Positions 1-13,340 of a stretch of 40,032 bases of DNA are shown here, one piece after another. Every line of letters starts with the position of its first letter. Within the stretch, counting starts at the first letter, position 1. The notes below the pieces were generated by a model. The model made no database searches, had not been told where the DNA came from, and saw only the letters and a list, made by a program, of their open reading frames with translations. The position numbers and the translations under genes are program-made. Origin of the DNA: Ichthyophonus hoferi (lineage: Eukaryota; Opisthokonta; Ichthyosporea; Ichthyophonida; Ichthyophonidae); NCBI GenBank assembly GCA_002751075.1, contig NAOQ01000558.1, positions 8,663-48,694 on the forward strand. Direction: 5' to 3'.

Positions 1-3000
1 ATCTAATATTTATGGAATAAAATGCATATTATTTTTGGCTTATAAAAACATTATTATCACATACACCCAGGGTTAGCATCTCTCATTGATCGTTCACACT
101 GTGCTATTACCACAATCACACGCAAACGTATTAAGGAAAGAACCTCTCCTCAATTATTAAATAATTATAACTACTATTATCAGCTAGGGATAGCAGCATC
201 CTATATGCCTTCTTTTACATCATACTCATTTTAACCTTCCATTGAAAGTGGATCAGAGCTGAGAGTTGCCTCAATCGATAGGACAGCAAGAAATAATTCT
301 ATACAACACTTAATTGGAACCCCCGATTCTGTGAACAAATTAATAGTACCAACCACAAATTGGTGTAATTTTTAATTTTCAATCTTTTTAAAAAATTTAA
401 TTACTCTTTCAAGTTTATTTATCAATCAAAATACTCACAACTAGCCTGTAACTTATAAATTAGATTCCGAAGATAAGTGGCTTATTATTACTGAAAGAAA
501 AGTATTTCCCCATCTTTCATTCATATATAACTCTTTTCAAAATATATACATATCATATACTTTACCGCCTATCAACATTAAAGTCTTAATCATAGTACAA
601 ATCCATTGTACGGTATTTTGCGAGTCAAACTAAGTTATCTGACCCGCGAATTTTATAGTTCCAAACCGAATTAACACTAGTTAAACTCCCACTTTCAATT
701 GAATCAGCTGCCAAAAATAATAAAAGCAAGCCAAACTGAGATCCATGATTTTTTATATTTGATAGGTGCTTCACGCAATTTAATTACCATACACATGATT
801 GAATCACGAAGTGTATATAGGAGTAATTAATTTACCATGTAAAACTTCAGAGCATCCCGTATACCCCTTCCTCTAATTGGCAAACATAGAAATGTTAATA
901 ACAAAGTCATTTCAATGCATTATTGTGCATATTAGCTTAAGATGTAGAGGATATAGATATTATCTCATTACAACTAGTTGTTAATTTGGGAACTTAAGTA
1001 TTGTATACCCATCCACTTAACTAAATAAATGATGTTATTATTAGTTGTGCTACATTAAAAAGGTTTATTGGTTTGTCTATCCTTGTACCTGTTGGACAAC
1101 AATCAACTATTTTTAAGTGCACATATATGTGGGCTTATGTGATATAGGGAATATGGTCTTAGAATATCAAAATAGTGTGTTGTATAATTACATACTCATA
1201 TATTAAACAGTAAATAATCAAAAGAACAAAGCTGCAGTAAAACTTAAATGAACGATACAGTGGTGTGCTTTTTAGATAAGCAAAAAGGTTTTATGTTTGA
1301 AAATAACTATGACTACAATTTTGAAAAAGCATTGAATTTCCAAACTTTCTAATGATTTTACAAAAGAGTTGGCCGGTTGTTTTAGTCATTTTAGTGGATG
1401 GGTCTGACCATTTTTGAGCATAAATGAATTTATATTAACAGGTAATAAAAAATATAAAACTTTTAATTTTATTCTTAAACATCCAAGTTGGACACTCAGA
1501 GATTATAGAACCAATTACTACTTGAATTAAAATTAAAAGTTTATGTTTGTTTTTTTTTTTCATTCATAAATGATGAATTTCTGTGGATTATAACCTTAAT
1601 ACAACTGCTTTAAATAATAAATTTGAATCAGGACCAATATAAAAATGATTAAATATTATTTGGTAGTTAGAATAGATTAAGAGGAACATATTATATACGA
1701 TTAGAGAAAGCAATTGCATCATCTTTCCAAGTGACCTGAAAAAAAAAGGATTTTGTTTATCACCAGACTAACTAATTGCAGATATGTTAATTTTATCTGA
1801 ATATATATATATATATATATATATGTATACGTCCAATATGCAAGATGTCAAAATAGGGACTTTTCCCATGAGTATCAGCCTTATTAACAAAATATATGCC
1901 TAAGGTACCAATTTTTATTCGCCCTGATAGATAGAGTTCAAGAAATTATATTTAGCAATATATAATTGCACAATAAGTACAAATTGCGTTATATAATTCC
2001 TTGTAGGTAACCGTTTGTTTAAAAACTTTACAATGTTGTGTTACATGGGCACTTTGTTGACAGTTTTACATTCCTGCGCTATGTGATGCTTAAGATTTAC
2101 AATTTTACAACATCAACAAACTTAAAATTCAGCATCATCAATGGTAAAAGCCAGTCAGAACACATTGATTATTTACTACTTTGTGCCAAATCACCTACTC
2201 TAATTAAATGTAATTAATAAAGGAACTATTACAATACATTTGCCCTCTACGATACATAATCCATCTGGGCTATAGATTCACTTTGCATTTGCTATGATTT
2301 GTATAGTATTATGTATAACATGTCAGTATGTATGCTCTGTGTTAAGTATGGTAGATACTAACTCTTTATAAGAGCATGTGTTAGTAGTAAACATAGTTCA
2401 GGAAAGGGTTACACACCATTCAGTATCCCAATCCTATCTTTGATATATTGCAGAGCCCCGCCAATCAAATTAGCCACTATCCCGAATCAGCTTCAATGTT
2501 AGATAATCCCATTGAAATAATTAAAAGCTAGGTCCTGATTGATTAAAACAATAAATAGTATGTAGTATTTATTTTAGTATAAGCAAACTTATTCCTGAAT
2601 CAAAAGTAAGGGGAACTTTGGTTATCTCTTTTGATAATCATACTGAGTATAAATATGGCTTACACGCCTGAAGTTGCCACTAAAAATAAAGCTTCTAATT
2701 TCTGAGATAATTAACCTTCGTTAACTGGAAGCAATTATGCCTATGATATGTGATAGTACTAAAGTTGAGGAAAACCTCATTATTAAAATGGATGTTTCAA
2801 CCCTTCTAGACAGAATATTATCTATATTTGACCTATTCCACGCGAGTATTCTAATTCTCACATTACCGATGAGCTAATTACATTTACACATCTATAGTGA
2901 CATAATTATATGATTGGTGTCAATAAGCTGTTACTATATAAAATTTAACTACTAATATAACACTACGAAAAATAAAGGCATACTTCCTAATAATAATATA

Positions 3001-3491
3001 AGATAAAATATTCGATTTTATTTATACACGCCTATACTAAACCTTGACGTTTCCTGAGGCCAATGGAAGTCATAGAAAATAAAAGTTGGTTGGCTCTTGA
3101 TTAGTTATTGAATTTAAATGACCATTATTATTGAATTTAAATGACCATTATGATTGGTGACTTGGATCTATTGTACAGGAATCACAGTTAACCAATAGGA
3201 GGGCACTATTATGAATCGTTGCTCTTTATTTTAGAAACTATGATACACAATAACAGATAATCTGTTCACATCTCATTTTAGAAATAGGATTGTAATCTCA
3301 GTTCTTTGTCTAAAGATATGTACGGCACTAGTTTACAACAGTATACACCCAAGGAGTTAAGATATTATATTTCAAATAATAATAATAGTGAACATAGGAA
3401 ATACGTTGAGCCTTTCAACTTCAAAACATACCCTCTTCTTTCTTTACAACTTACAACATCTACAGTTTACAGTTTACAAGTCCAGCCCGAG
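1..3491. other. AT-rich region without recognisable gene
   Basis: No open frame of convincing composition and no exon I could tie to a family was seen on either strand. The stretch is AT-rich, with a short (AT)n run near 1799-1824. The last few hundred bases should hold the promoter of the kelch gene. Small exons of an unknown gene cannot be excluded. Confidence 0.5.
3106..3151. repeat. Exact 23-bp tandem duplication
   Basis: A 23-bp unit containing TTGAATTTAAATGACC occurs twice head to tail with no mismatch, about 340 bp upstream of the kelch start codon. Perfect identity points to a recent duplication. Confidence 0.9.
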
Positions 3492-5567
3492 ATGGCCTTC
3501 CCAAAGGTATTCTTCACCCGTTATTTTTCTAACCCAATCCGTTATGGCTTCACTTGCTTGCTTATTCTTTTTGCTTTTTTAACCTTTCCAAGGACTGAGC
3601 AGCCCATACATAAAGGTTGGAAGCGTATCCTCCCTTTCTCCTCCATCTATCCCTTAGCAAGATACAGTCACCGTGCTGTATGGAGTGCTAATCTTATATG
3701 GGTTACCTTTGGCTTTGTCCAGACCGTTGGCGACAACCAAGAGTCGCATTTCCTTAGCGACACTTGGTCGTTTGATCCCATGTTGGTTATCTGGAAACAA
3801 CATAACAATATTACCGTTAAAATTACTGCTGATAATGATAGTAGTGTTGATAGGCATATAGGGCCGGATGCTCGTAACTCTCATGGGTTAGCGGTTAGAA
3901 TTCATAACACAACACATGGGAAGATGTGTATGTTTGGAGGTGACGATGGAGGACTAAGGTTCGGATTGAATAGTTATGAGTTGGGTTACTTCTTTGATGA
4001 TACTTGGTGTAAAGAGATAGATGGGAATGAGGTAGGTGGAGGAGGCTTGATACTTTTATGTATGTATGCCCATATCTATCTAGCTGTCTATCTATTTATC
4101 TATATACATGATATTGGGTTGTGTTGTGGCTGAATTATATTATTGTATTATGTTGTATTTTCTGGCTTTGTTATGATATGTCAGACTATACTACGATATA
4201 CTATGCAATATTATATAATACTATTGAGTAGCCCCATGTCACGCCCTCTATACATATCTTTTATCATATCCATCAATTCACCAATTGGCTATATAATATA
4301 GTATGATATAAACCGATGGAATATTAGTTTACGATATGTTTTGATTTTGTATTATATTGTACTACATAACATTTCTATGGTACCATATAATTTTATGTGC
4401 CAGTTACATTCTTAGACTATTACATTATTATAGTATCTATAGATATATCAATTATATCTACCGTTTCAATATATTATCCGTTGTACCACCTGTTTTTACC
4501 CAATTAAGTTTAATATCACTACCAGAAATAAAATTATTAGTTTATTTATATTATATTTTATATCATTGAACTATGTCAAAAAATGTATGTTTTATCTCCG
4601 TATTGCTATTGGATCACTGCTTTTATCCGTATTTAATTTGGTTTTGAACCGATACATAATATGGTTAGAATAATAGCAGGAAGCAACGAAAAAATTAATA
4701 TTGCTATATAATTATAATATAGTATACTAAATACATTACGTACATTCCTATACACAGAACAACCCATGGTATTCAGGTATTGTATCTTCCAATGAACTAA
4801 AGCCACCACCTTTAGCTGAACATACCTTTAGTAGTTGGAAACAATGCTTCTACACCTTCGGAGGCTTGATTGCATTAAACACTGACCCACCCGACCCCCT
4901 CGGCGTCAAACCATCCAATGACATGTGGCGGTACTGTCCAGATCCACCAATAGATTACCCCAGAAATATTGGAACCAATCTATCATCATCATCTAACACA
5001 TCTGATGAAATACCATTTAAACCCTTTTGGAGCATGACAGATTATCTTGCTGGTGATAAACCTGCCCCCAGACATGGACATAGTGTGGTTGTACATCAGA
5101 ATATGTTATATTTATTTGGGGGTAAAGGAGTAGGTCGTATTCATTATAATGATTTATGGTCTTATCATTTTCCTACTCATAAATGGACAGAGCTTCACTT
5201 TCCTGAAGGTAAAGTCCCTTCTATTCGAGCTTGGCACGCATCATGTTTGTATAAAGATCGTATGTTTATATTTGGTGGTGGGGTATGTATTAATGGTTGC
5301 TTGTTAAATAATGAACTATGGGAGTATAATATATCACGCCGTACTTGGAAACATTTAAAACCAAGTCCACAGGCTAATAGTAGCATAACAGAAAGGGATG
5401 GATATTCTGATTTTCAAGATACAGAGTATCATGAACCACGGGAACCTGAGCAACGATATAAGCATTCACTAGTGTGTTCAAGAAATGGCATGATATATAT
5501 ATATGGGGGTCGCAGATACGATCCTTCAAGGTATTTTAGTGAGGTTTGGGAGTATGATACCAATTGA
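3492..5567 (+). CDS. Kelch-repeat protein with N-terminal membrane anchor
   Basis: Two exons, 3492-4031 and 4758-5567, joined in phase 0 across a 726-bp intron (GTAGGT...CACAG), give 449 residues. Residues 18-32 form a hydrophobic segment after a basic start, so this is probably a signal anchor with the propeller outside the cytosol, though a cleaved signal is possible. Kelch marks are visible: glycine pairs at 149-150, 215-216, 301-302, 353-354 and 430-431, each followed after 10-20 residues by D/E-x-W (DDTW, NDMW, NDLW, NELW, SEVW). Residues 250-275 are a Ser/Asn-rich insertion. Kelch propellers bind partner proteins; no catalytic residues are expected and the partner is unknown. The chosen start places the anchor at the N-terminus. 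The frame is open further up, with an ATG at 3318 that would add 58 residues. The last blade ends soon after SEVWEYDTN without its usual later tryptophan, so a further exon or closure by N-terminal strands is possible. An AATAAA lies about 205 nt past the stop. Confidence 0.8.
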
Positions 5568-6380
5568 GCCATTTTGACACCTCAATAGCCTACCATTCAG
5601 AGCTATTGTTCTCTCTGTGTGGTGAAGAGTGTAATATTTTAATAATTTAATGTTTCCGCAAATGTGGAGGGTTCTCTGTTTTGAAAGCTTAGTTTATTAT
5701 GAAAATTTATAAAAATTAAAAGTCGAATTTTGAAATTATGTTATAATCTATTGCCAGATTACTAAACTACTAATAAACGGTATCTGTTTTTTTTTCATCA
5801 TACAATGAGATCATAATAATAGATAATATAATAATAATGGAATCATTATTATTATTTGTAATTTCTAAAGGAGACTCGCAAACTACCTTCCAATCGTATT
5901 TTATCATTAAATTGGCTATATTTAATTATGGTTATTGACTCCTTCCTGCCCTTCAAGAGTACAATATACAGAGGCTAACATGGATAAGATGATCAAAATT
6001 TCATACTTAACTAATTTAATTAATATTAAGATAAAATTAGTGTCAAAGGGTTTCCTTGTTAGGTCAGATTCATGGTTCATTTGGACCAATGTGAAGTGAT
6101 AGCAGGCATTATTATACTTTGATTGGTTCGACACTCAAAATTATGATGGATTTAGAATAATCAGTTATGGAGATTTCCCTTTTAAAATGATTTTATTTAC
6201 ATCAATCCCTTGTAGACCAATTATTACTGCCCAATAAAATAAATAATAGTTTTAAAGTATTTACAACCAAATTTACTATTTATAAAAACATTTTTTAAAT
6301 TTAAACAGAAGAATCGGCATTCCAATTTATAAAGTCTTCAAGCTATTGAGTCCAGGGCCCATTAAATACACATAAACCAA
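5568..6380. other. Spacer between convergent genes
   Basis: These 813 bp separate the stop codons of two genes that face each other. They must hold both 3' ends: AATAAA on the plus strand near 5772 and its complement TTTATT near 6192 are candidate poly(A) signals. Nothing coding was seen. Confidence 0.6.
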
Positions 6381-9300
6381 TCAATCCGATTTCGCATGGG
6401 AAGATGAAGGGATACTGTGAGCTACACGGAGTTTCTGAAAGGGGTGTATAGTGTTAGATGGATGGTATTCATAATATATCTCAATATTATGTAGGAATGT
6501 GTTTGAAACAGTATCCTAATAAAAGCTATCTAGACGAGTAAAAGAAATAAATTCAGCACATCACTAAACAAAAAAAAAAGAGAGAAAAGGAAAGAAAGAG
6601 AAAGACAGGGTGTGGGGAGGGGGAGACATACTGCAATCAAAGTCTCTAGATCAGCGTTGCCTCCAAAAGAGGCTATTTGGCTGCACAGTTCATTGGCTAG
6701 TTGTTCCAGGTATTCCCTACATGGCCAATCATATATAAGTATATATAGATATATATTTACAGGTAGGGCTGGAACCAGCTTGCGGCAAAATGAATACGGT
6801 GCATTTGAAAATAAGTCATATTATAGGATATAATAGGATATAAAAAGATATGACACGATATAATTTGATTTATAATGTGAAACAATACAGCCTAGAATAA
6901 AAAATCGGTACGATACATAGTATAAAATGGCATATTATAGAACATAACATAACATGCAACATGTAGCATGTAACAGCCATACAATGTGATAAATATTGCA
7001 ACTCACTGGGTGTAATCAAGGGAGCCCACAGTGATCATATAGTCCACTACAAACTGCTTGATATGCTCATCATGTGTGCGTTGCCTCAGTATACCTGGCA
7101 GAAGGAGGGAGGGAAAAAAACAAGAATATATAGTCTGAGCATTAACTAATACCTGGATGCGAATAATTTAAAGTTGCTTAGGACATAGAATAACTAATAA
7201 AATACAGATATATAATGTAAAAAAAAAAGAAGAAAAAAAAAAGAAAAAAAAAGAAAATATATAATACATTAAGTCATATATAATGTATTATAGTATATAT
7301 CTCTAGGGTGATCATACATACTCAAAACTTGGCGGTTTGACGTATCGCTCAGAATAGAATGTATGATTGGGAAAGAGAACTTCCCCTCTGAGATATCCTC
7401 ACAGAACGTTTTGCCTTTCATGTACTTCAATCCATTATATGAATTGGTTTGGAATTAGTTTTTAAATGGTTTTTAACAGATAATTAGCCCTCTATGACCA
7501 ATAAAATTTAATAAGAGATAGAGGAGTGTCTAGGAGAGAAAGAGAGAAAAAGAGAAAGAGAAAAGGAAAAGCAAAGAAAACATACAGGATAATTGGACTG
7601 CTAGTGGGAATTAGGCATTGCTACAATGTGATTGGACACATTTTCGGAAATGAGTGATATGAGCAGGACGATTGGTTGAAGGAGAAAAGGGGCAAAAGAC
7701 AACAAGTAACATAATGGCAATAGTAATAGTAGAAATAAAAATAGTAATAATAATAATAGTAGTAGTAATGATACCAGTAATAATAATAATAATAATAATA
7801 ATAGTAACAATAGTAATAATAATAGTAGTAGTAATGATACAAGTAATAATAATGATAATACTAATAATGCTATTAAAAGTACTAATCCCAATACCAATAA
7901 TAACCATAACCATAATAAAAACAATAGTAATAATATAGCAACATGTATACCTCCGAATCTACAAGATTAACATAATCATCCCTAATTTGGAAGTAAAGGC
8001 CTAGATTATCCAATAAGGGCATCAGGTCACTGAAGGATAAGCCAATTAAATGATAATTTGACCGCACAATACTCAATAAAAACAAAGACAACAGTATATG
8101 TATGGGATATGATGTACATAGTATATATTTTATATACACGTGCCCGCCTGCATGCAGAATAATATTTTATAAATAATTCGAACCAATCAGTATTCAACAC
8201 TGCCAATCGATTTATAACATTAAATTTCTATATTATAGTATGTTATACGATCTACGTATAAGAGATCTTAGTGTCCTTCTGACCTATTATATGCATGTTA
8301 TAATAGTGCTACCTATTGTTATACACAGGTATCTTACCTACAACCTATTAACGTACCTTTTATTGGCACTAAATAATTGCATTAGTTTCACACCCATACG
8401 AAAAAGGCCACCGGTTTCTGTATATATGATTGAATAAATGGGTAGATATAAACTAAAAGGATATAAAATACGGATATTATACAATAAAGTAATATGTAAT
8501 AGAATAACGTAAACTGTAGTATAATGCAATATATATATCAATGATTTCTCTTTTATAAAGATTACAACTTTTAAATTTTTAATGTGTGCTAACTAGTCAA
8601 TACGATCACCTCAATCATACTACTGACAAACTTAAAGTAGCAATTTTTTATGAGAACAATCTTTCCAAAAAACCCAAGTTTTATATTATATTATATTACA
8701 TTACCCAATGGCTGTCCTCCGCCTTCACCCATACCAGTCCCTAATTAGCCCCATATACATTAAATTATACTACATTACATTAAATTATATATATACATCG
8801 ATATAGATCTAGATCAATCAATAAGCAGAAAACCAATGATTACACAGAGATATATATTCTATAGAGCTATAGATCACATACTTTGTTTCACCATGGCAAT
8901 ATATTCACCAATTGAAGGACAGATATTCTCATCCCGCCAATAGATATCCTTGCCCTGGCCACGGTGTAGTTCCAAAAGTTCATCTACCCACCCCGATTGG
9001 TTTTTTTATTCGAGTTACATTCTATTGGTTTTTTTATAGATCTCGTGTAATAATCTACCTCTAATGATTAGGGTTATAAGTTTAGTATGTCCTAATTTGG
9101 TAGAAAATTTGGCTATTTTAGAACCACAAATACATATTTTCAATATTTCTCGAAAGAAAAAGCTACAATTAATCAGTCAATTTAACTAATCAGAAACTAT
9201 ATTGTATTAATTATCCATTAAATGTTTTAATTGGTGTTTGATTACTAGTATGGTATATTATATATATATTATGACATTCTTAACAGTAACATCCCATATA

Positions 9301-11458
9301 TGGAGCCATACCAATTATAGTGCTTGGATATTGGAGTATAGACACCATAATATAGGTAAGTCAGGAATGTGGGAGAGATCTAGTCGATACTCCAAAAAGA
9401 ATTATATGAATTACTTAATTAGAATAGCAAGGAATTAACCTATCAATGCTTACTACTAAGTACTCCATTGTAACTAGTATATAAGAAGCCACCCTGCCCC
9501 CTGGATGGGACGGAATAATAAAGTTCTAGGTGAACCTTTCTAGAGTACAGAGTACAGATTATCAGTCTCAAGCAAGATACGTGGAAGCAACTGCAAGTAT
9601 GCCTAAGACTAGTAATGCTATGATACAGGTGTGGATGTAGGCGGAGGTAAAACAGGAATCACAACTTAATGCCATATTAGGACATAGTGTGATATATTAA
9701 GATATAATATATGGCATATTAGGATATAGTGTAATATGTTAAGATATAATATATAATATATTAGGATATAGTGTAATATGTTACGATATAATATATGATA
9801 TATCAGGATAACATGTAGTATGTTATCATAAAAACATGCCTGCATACATGCACGCATTATACGCATACGCATACACGTACACATACGCGTACACACATGT
9901 ATACCTATAAGAATCTTCATAACATCATGACCTCCGAGTTGCGCAGCTGTTTCCATAGCTTGAAAATAAACATAGTTGGCACAGTTGATGGTGGTAGGTA
10001 TACCAAACACCAGATGCGCCACTGTATAGTATAGTATAGAGTGCATGGTATATAATGTATATAGTATAGTATATATCGCATATTTTATATTGTATAGTAT
10101 ATATTGTGTATTGTATATGATACAAATTTATATCTATGTGTATGGTGTATAGTGTATAGACGTATGACACGTATAATAGCAAGAGAGAACAGACTCCATA
10201 TACGGTGTGCTATAGTATGATAGTATGTTTTTATGTATGAATATATATATATATATATAGTGTATAGGAGTATATATTATTAGCATTGTTACCCTTATAA
10301 AGCCATATAAATAACATAGATATGTCACAGTATAGCCTAATCAAGGATAAAAGCATGCCGTATGAGGAAAAGACCACTGTATATTATATCATATTATACT
10401 ATATAGTATCATAATATATTCTATTATATTACATGATATTATAATATCACCATATATGATGTTTATAGACGATTATATACTTATGCATATATACCTATAG
10501 CTATACACTTACATACCTGGTACGCCACGGCGGAGAGTTGAGCTGTCTTCAATATCATCTATTCTATAAGATAAATAATCTATATTATATACTATACTAT
10601 AAACATGTATACATATAGATGTATTATTATCTATAATATTCACATATGACATATATAAAAATAGACAAATAACTATAATGAGCACACACCTACATGTCCA
10701 TAGAGGTATGATATTTAGTCAATGACATACAAAAGAGCTAGGATATGGAGCCCACTAATTATACCTTATAAATTCAACAGTTTATTGGCTAATATTTCTA
10801 ACTATATAGGTATTTGATAGTATGATAGGATGATAGCGTATACGATAGTATGTATAATAGTATGTATGACCGTTGATAGTATATTTGATAATTTGTATAA
10901 TAGAATATCCATGTATGTATGTTAGTATGCATGTATGGTAATCTGTATGATACTATATATATATCTAAATATAGAAAATACTTAATAGTCCAGATAAAGA
11001 GCGAAACATATCACATACAGCAGACTTGAGTTATGTAGCTTTGTAATGACGTCTTGAACCAATAATAATTTATCTTCGGGTATTTGTAACCACAGATTAA
11101 AGGCATGCGTCATTAATTTTCGTACATCTTTGCCTGGGGTTTTACATAGATAGGCGTAGGGTTCCAGAAGAATCTAGGGTATAGGGGCATATAGGTGAGT
11201 GAGAGTGTGATAGTGTATAGTGTATAATGTACAGTGTATGGCGTACAAGGTTTCACTAGATGAAGAAGAGACGAGAGAAACAGATAATAAACAATAATTT
11301 ACAAAAGCACAAAGGCATATATACAACATAAAAAAATATATATGTATAAAACTACGTATACCTGTCTGCACATACTGTCATACAAATACACATACTTGTT
11401 CATAATTATCCGAGCTTGACGCCATAAAACTAAGCCTGCGTTGTTCGGAACCGGACAT
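6381..11458 (-). CDS. GGPS1: Geranylgeranyl diphosphate synthase (type III)
   Basis: Condenses farnesyl and isopentenyl diphosphate to C20 geranylgeranyl diphosphate, used for protein prenylation and other isoprenoids. Eleven exons, in transcript order: 11396-11458, 11019-11173, 10517-10563, 9905-10021, 8882-8983, 8357-8417, 7951-8029, 7322-7424, 7007-7094, 6632-6716, 6381-6434. All phases join and give 317 residues, close to the 300 of the human enzyme. Recognisable in order: ILLEPYAYL and PGKDVR (residues 22-38), first aspartate-rich motif D75-D-I-E-D79, LRRGVP (83-88), [30 protein letters not shown], second aspartate motif in FQIRDDYVN (D199, D200, N203), and [13 protein letters not shown]. 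The second motif ends in N, as in fungal and animal GGPP synthases. No targeting peptide or membrane segment is seen, so it is probably cytosolic. Introns are 197-921 bp, mostly GTATGT...AG. Exon 1 is inferred from frame and donor. Identification is firm. Confidence 0.94.
7720..7935. repeat. Imperfect trinucleotide tract in synthase intron 7
   Basis: About 215 bp of TAA, TAG and related triplets with period 3 lie inside the intron between synthase exons 7 and 8. The tract opens long frames on both strands whose products are only isoleucine, valine, leucine or tyrosine runs, which are not genes. Confidence 0.9.
9180..9570 (+). mobile_element. Possible solo-LTR-like module in synthase intron 4
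   Basis: Within the longest synthase intron lies a block of more complex sequence holding TATATAAG near 9479 and AATAATAAAG about 35 bp later, the spacing of promoter and poly(A) signals in many LTRs. Ends and target duplication were not found, so this is only a suggestion; a host regulatory block is the alternative. Confidence 0.22.
9671..9833. repeat. 42-bp minisatellite in synthase intron 4
   Basis: Three full units of exactly 42 bp (starting 9671, 9713, 9755) and a decayed fourth (9797). The centre of each unit reads ATTAGGATATAGTGTAATAT or a close variant. Because 42 is a multiple of 3, the minus strand shows a false periodic open frame. Confidence 0.9.
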
Positions 11459-11520
11459 GTTTTCAGTTTTCGCGTTTTTTTTTCTCGTTTTTCAGATAGA
11501 TATTGCTTAGGTTGTTGCCT
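11459..11520 (-). promoter_or_regulatory. Putative promoter-proximal element of the synthase
   Basis: Directly upstream of the start codon is a pyrimidine-rich stretch (plus strand) containing TTTTCGCG at 11467-11474, resembling E2F/MBF-type sites (TTTSSCGC, ACGCG). CpG-containing motifs are rare in this AT-rich window. Function is inference from motif only. Confidence 0.2.
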
Positions 11521-12179
11521 GTACTAAGTAAGTAAGTCTGCCTATACGTTTATGTATATATGTATATGGCGGTTATGTTGTAACGAAATTATCTCATTTT
11601 TTGCGAATAAATAAAATAAAATAAACAAACTGGTTATATTTAGAGCTATAATTTTTTTTACTTTGATCGCAATCAATATTATCTTATAGATTAGCTTAAT
11701 GTGGGATTAATTAGAGATTGTTATTAATAACCGATTAGTAGCTTCGATCGGTGATAACAGGCTTTAATACTACAATACTTTCCTACCACTAGTTTCAATT
11801 ACGACTACATTCTTAAGCATAAAAAAATCAAATATATACTCTATAAATATATTCTTATGTTTTTAGCACCAACAAAAGCCACTATATTTCAATCAATTTG
11901 GGAGTGGTTACCATGTTACCAGTTCTCAGATAACTCAAAGTATGTAAGATATAGATTGGTCAATAGGCTCTAATTTCAGTTATCATAGGGAAAAAAGTCT
12001 CTTTCTGTTTAAATTTATTATAATTTGAATTTTTATTGAGCTGCTATCATATTCATTCCCTAATAATAGAATTACAATGATCTGTAGCGACCAGAAGCGA
12101 CCAGAAGCAACTAGATTGAAATATTATTGAAATATTTTGTATTACTGCCAGATTAATTTGATTGGATTCGCGAAGGATG

Positions 12180-12548
12180 GAATGCAGATTACATATAAGA
12201 TCGCTAACCACGGATGAATAAGATGGTTCGATCGAAGCCCAAATAAGTAGATCAACGATCGTGGCTCAAGATTAGTTTAGTTGCATAATGATTGATTTGA
12301 TTACATATTATATTGATTTGTCAACACATAATACAAGCAGTTGCACCAATGAGATAGATGGCTAAAGAGCCATCTAGGAAAGAGACGAGTATAAATGTAA
12401 ACTGCAATAGCTAATAAAGGCCCTGGTCGACTAGCCACCACACACACACAAATGTGGCGAACATATGATTTTAATAAATTTGGTATTAATCTCTCTATAC
12501 GAACATAAGTTACAAGAATGCTCCAGCCTCTACTTACTATTCCGAACA
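12180..12548 (+). mobile_element. Probable degraded LTR (copy A of a three-copy family)
   Basis: Carries a TATA-like TATAAATG near 12391, AATAAAGG about 25 bp on, and a terminal core (12500-12548) ending CCGAACA. The core recurs at 25160-25211 and 28919-28971, ending CCCAACA and TCCAACA. The order promoter, poly(A) signal, CA end fits an LTR read on the plus strand. The left end and a target duplication were not located. Decayed; family not assignable. Confidence 0.4.
12355..12376. repeat. Perfect 9-bp hairpin
   Basis: TAGATGGCT and AGCCATCTA flank a 4-nt loop AAAG. It lies inside the LTR-like copy A, upstream of its TATA-like box. Confidence 0.7.
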
Positions 12549-13167
12549 GGAAGTTTATCTAGTATATAACTATCATTGAACACATCGGCTCTATCACTTC
12601 CTCGGTCCCTAACCAATAATAGCATGGCTCAACTAGCAGTAATATTGTACCTGGCGTTAGCTAAGTAAGATCATAATGTTTTTTCTATGGTACAAAAGAC
12701 AAAAACCAAATGTAAAGAAATGATAGAAAAAAGCTCAGCGGAAACGTTGGTTTCTACAGGCCTTTTATCATGGTAAGATATATACCACATGTATCTAATA
12801 GCAACCTCTGGCTTAATTCTGACCAAATATTTGTACCAATGTGGTATAGTAACTATATGTAACACTTGAAAGCCAAGGTGAGTTTGGCTTGCTCTCCAAA
12901 GGCTTATATTAAGAGGTCTTGAGGAAGGTCACATTAGACACTGCTATTACATTCTAACCATTAATTAGTAGATGATAATTCACGCCTAGAGTTTTTCCTA
13001 TTAGACCAACTTTTAAGCTTACAGCTTACTGATTATTGTCATATGTGTAATGCATTTACAATGATACCTCTATTATTAATTATCTGTTATTAGGCAATAT
13101 TAAGTATTATTTAGCCACCATCTATGACAACAGAGATTATCTATCAAACTTGCATATTGATAATTCA

Positions 13168-13340
13168 TATTGAGATTAATTCCTGCATACCATATTATAT
13201 TGGGTGTACATGTTGATCTGAACTCAATCTCACCACATTGCGTGTCATTAGAATTGCATAAATTAGCCACTGTGTGATTGAGACAGGATCTTCAATTTTG
13301 TTGACAATATAGTCCACCAGTTGACATGCATCATTGCCAG
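13168..13340. repeat. Dispersed repeat, copy 1
   Basis: This segment aligns along its length with 25298-25473 in the same orientation, with small gaps. Shared landmarks include TATTGAGATTA at the start, TACCATATTAT, ATGTTGAT and CTCACC. By eye roughly three quarters of positions agree, so it is an old repeat. Both copies lie downstream of copies of the LTR-like core, which suggests that they belong to one element family. Confidence 0.65.

Noticed and set aside
7601-7938. Overlapping long open frames on both strands
   Set aside because: Products are runs of L, I, V or Y from a triplet repeat inside an intron of a well-supported gene.
9671-9833. Regularly spaced repeats that could be mistaken for a CRISPR array
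   Set aside because: Head-to-tail 42-bp units without unique spacers, inside an intron of a eukaryotic gene.
9666-10182. Minus-strand open frames of 126 and 85 codons
   Set aside because: Partly real synthase exon 4 (9905-10021) read through into intron; the rest is the 42-bp minisatellite and simple repeats.
12181-12250. tRNA-like T-loop string GGTTCGATC
   Set aside because: No cloverleaf arms pair around it.
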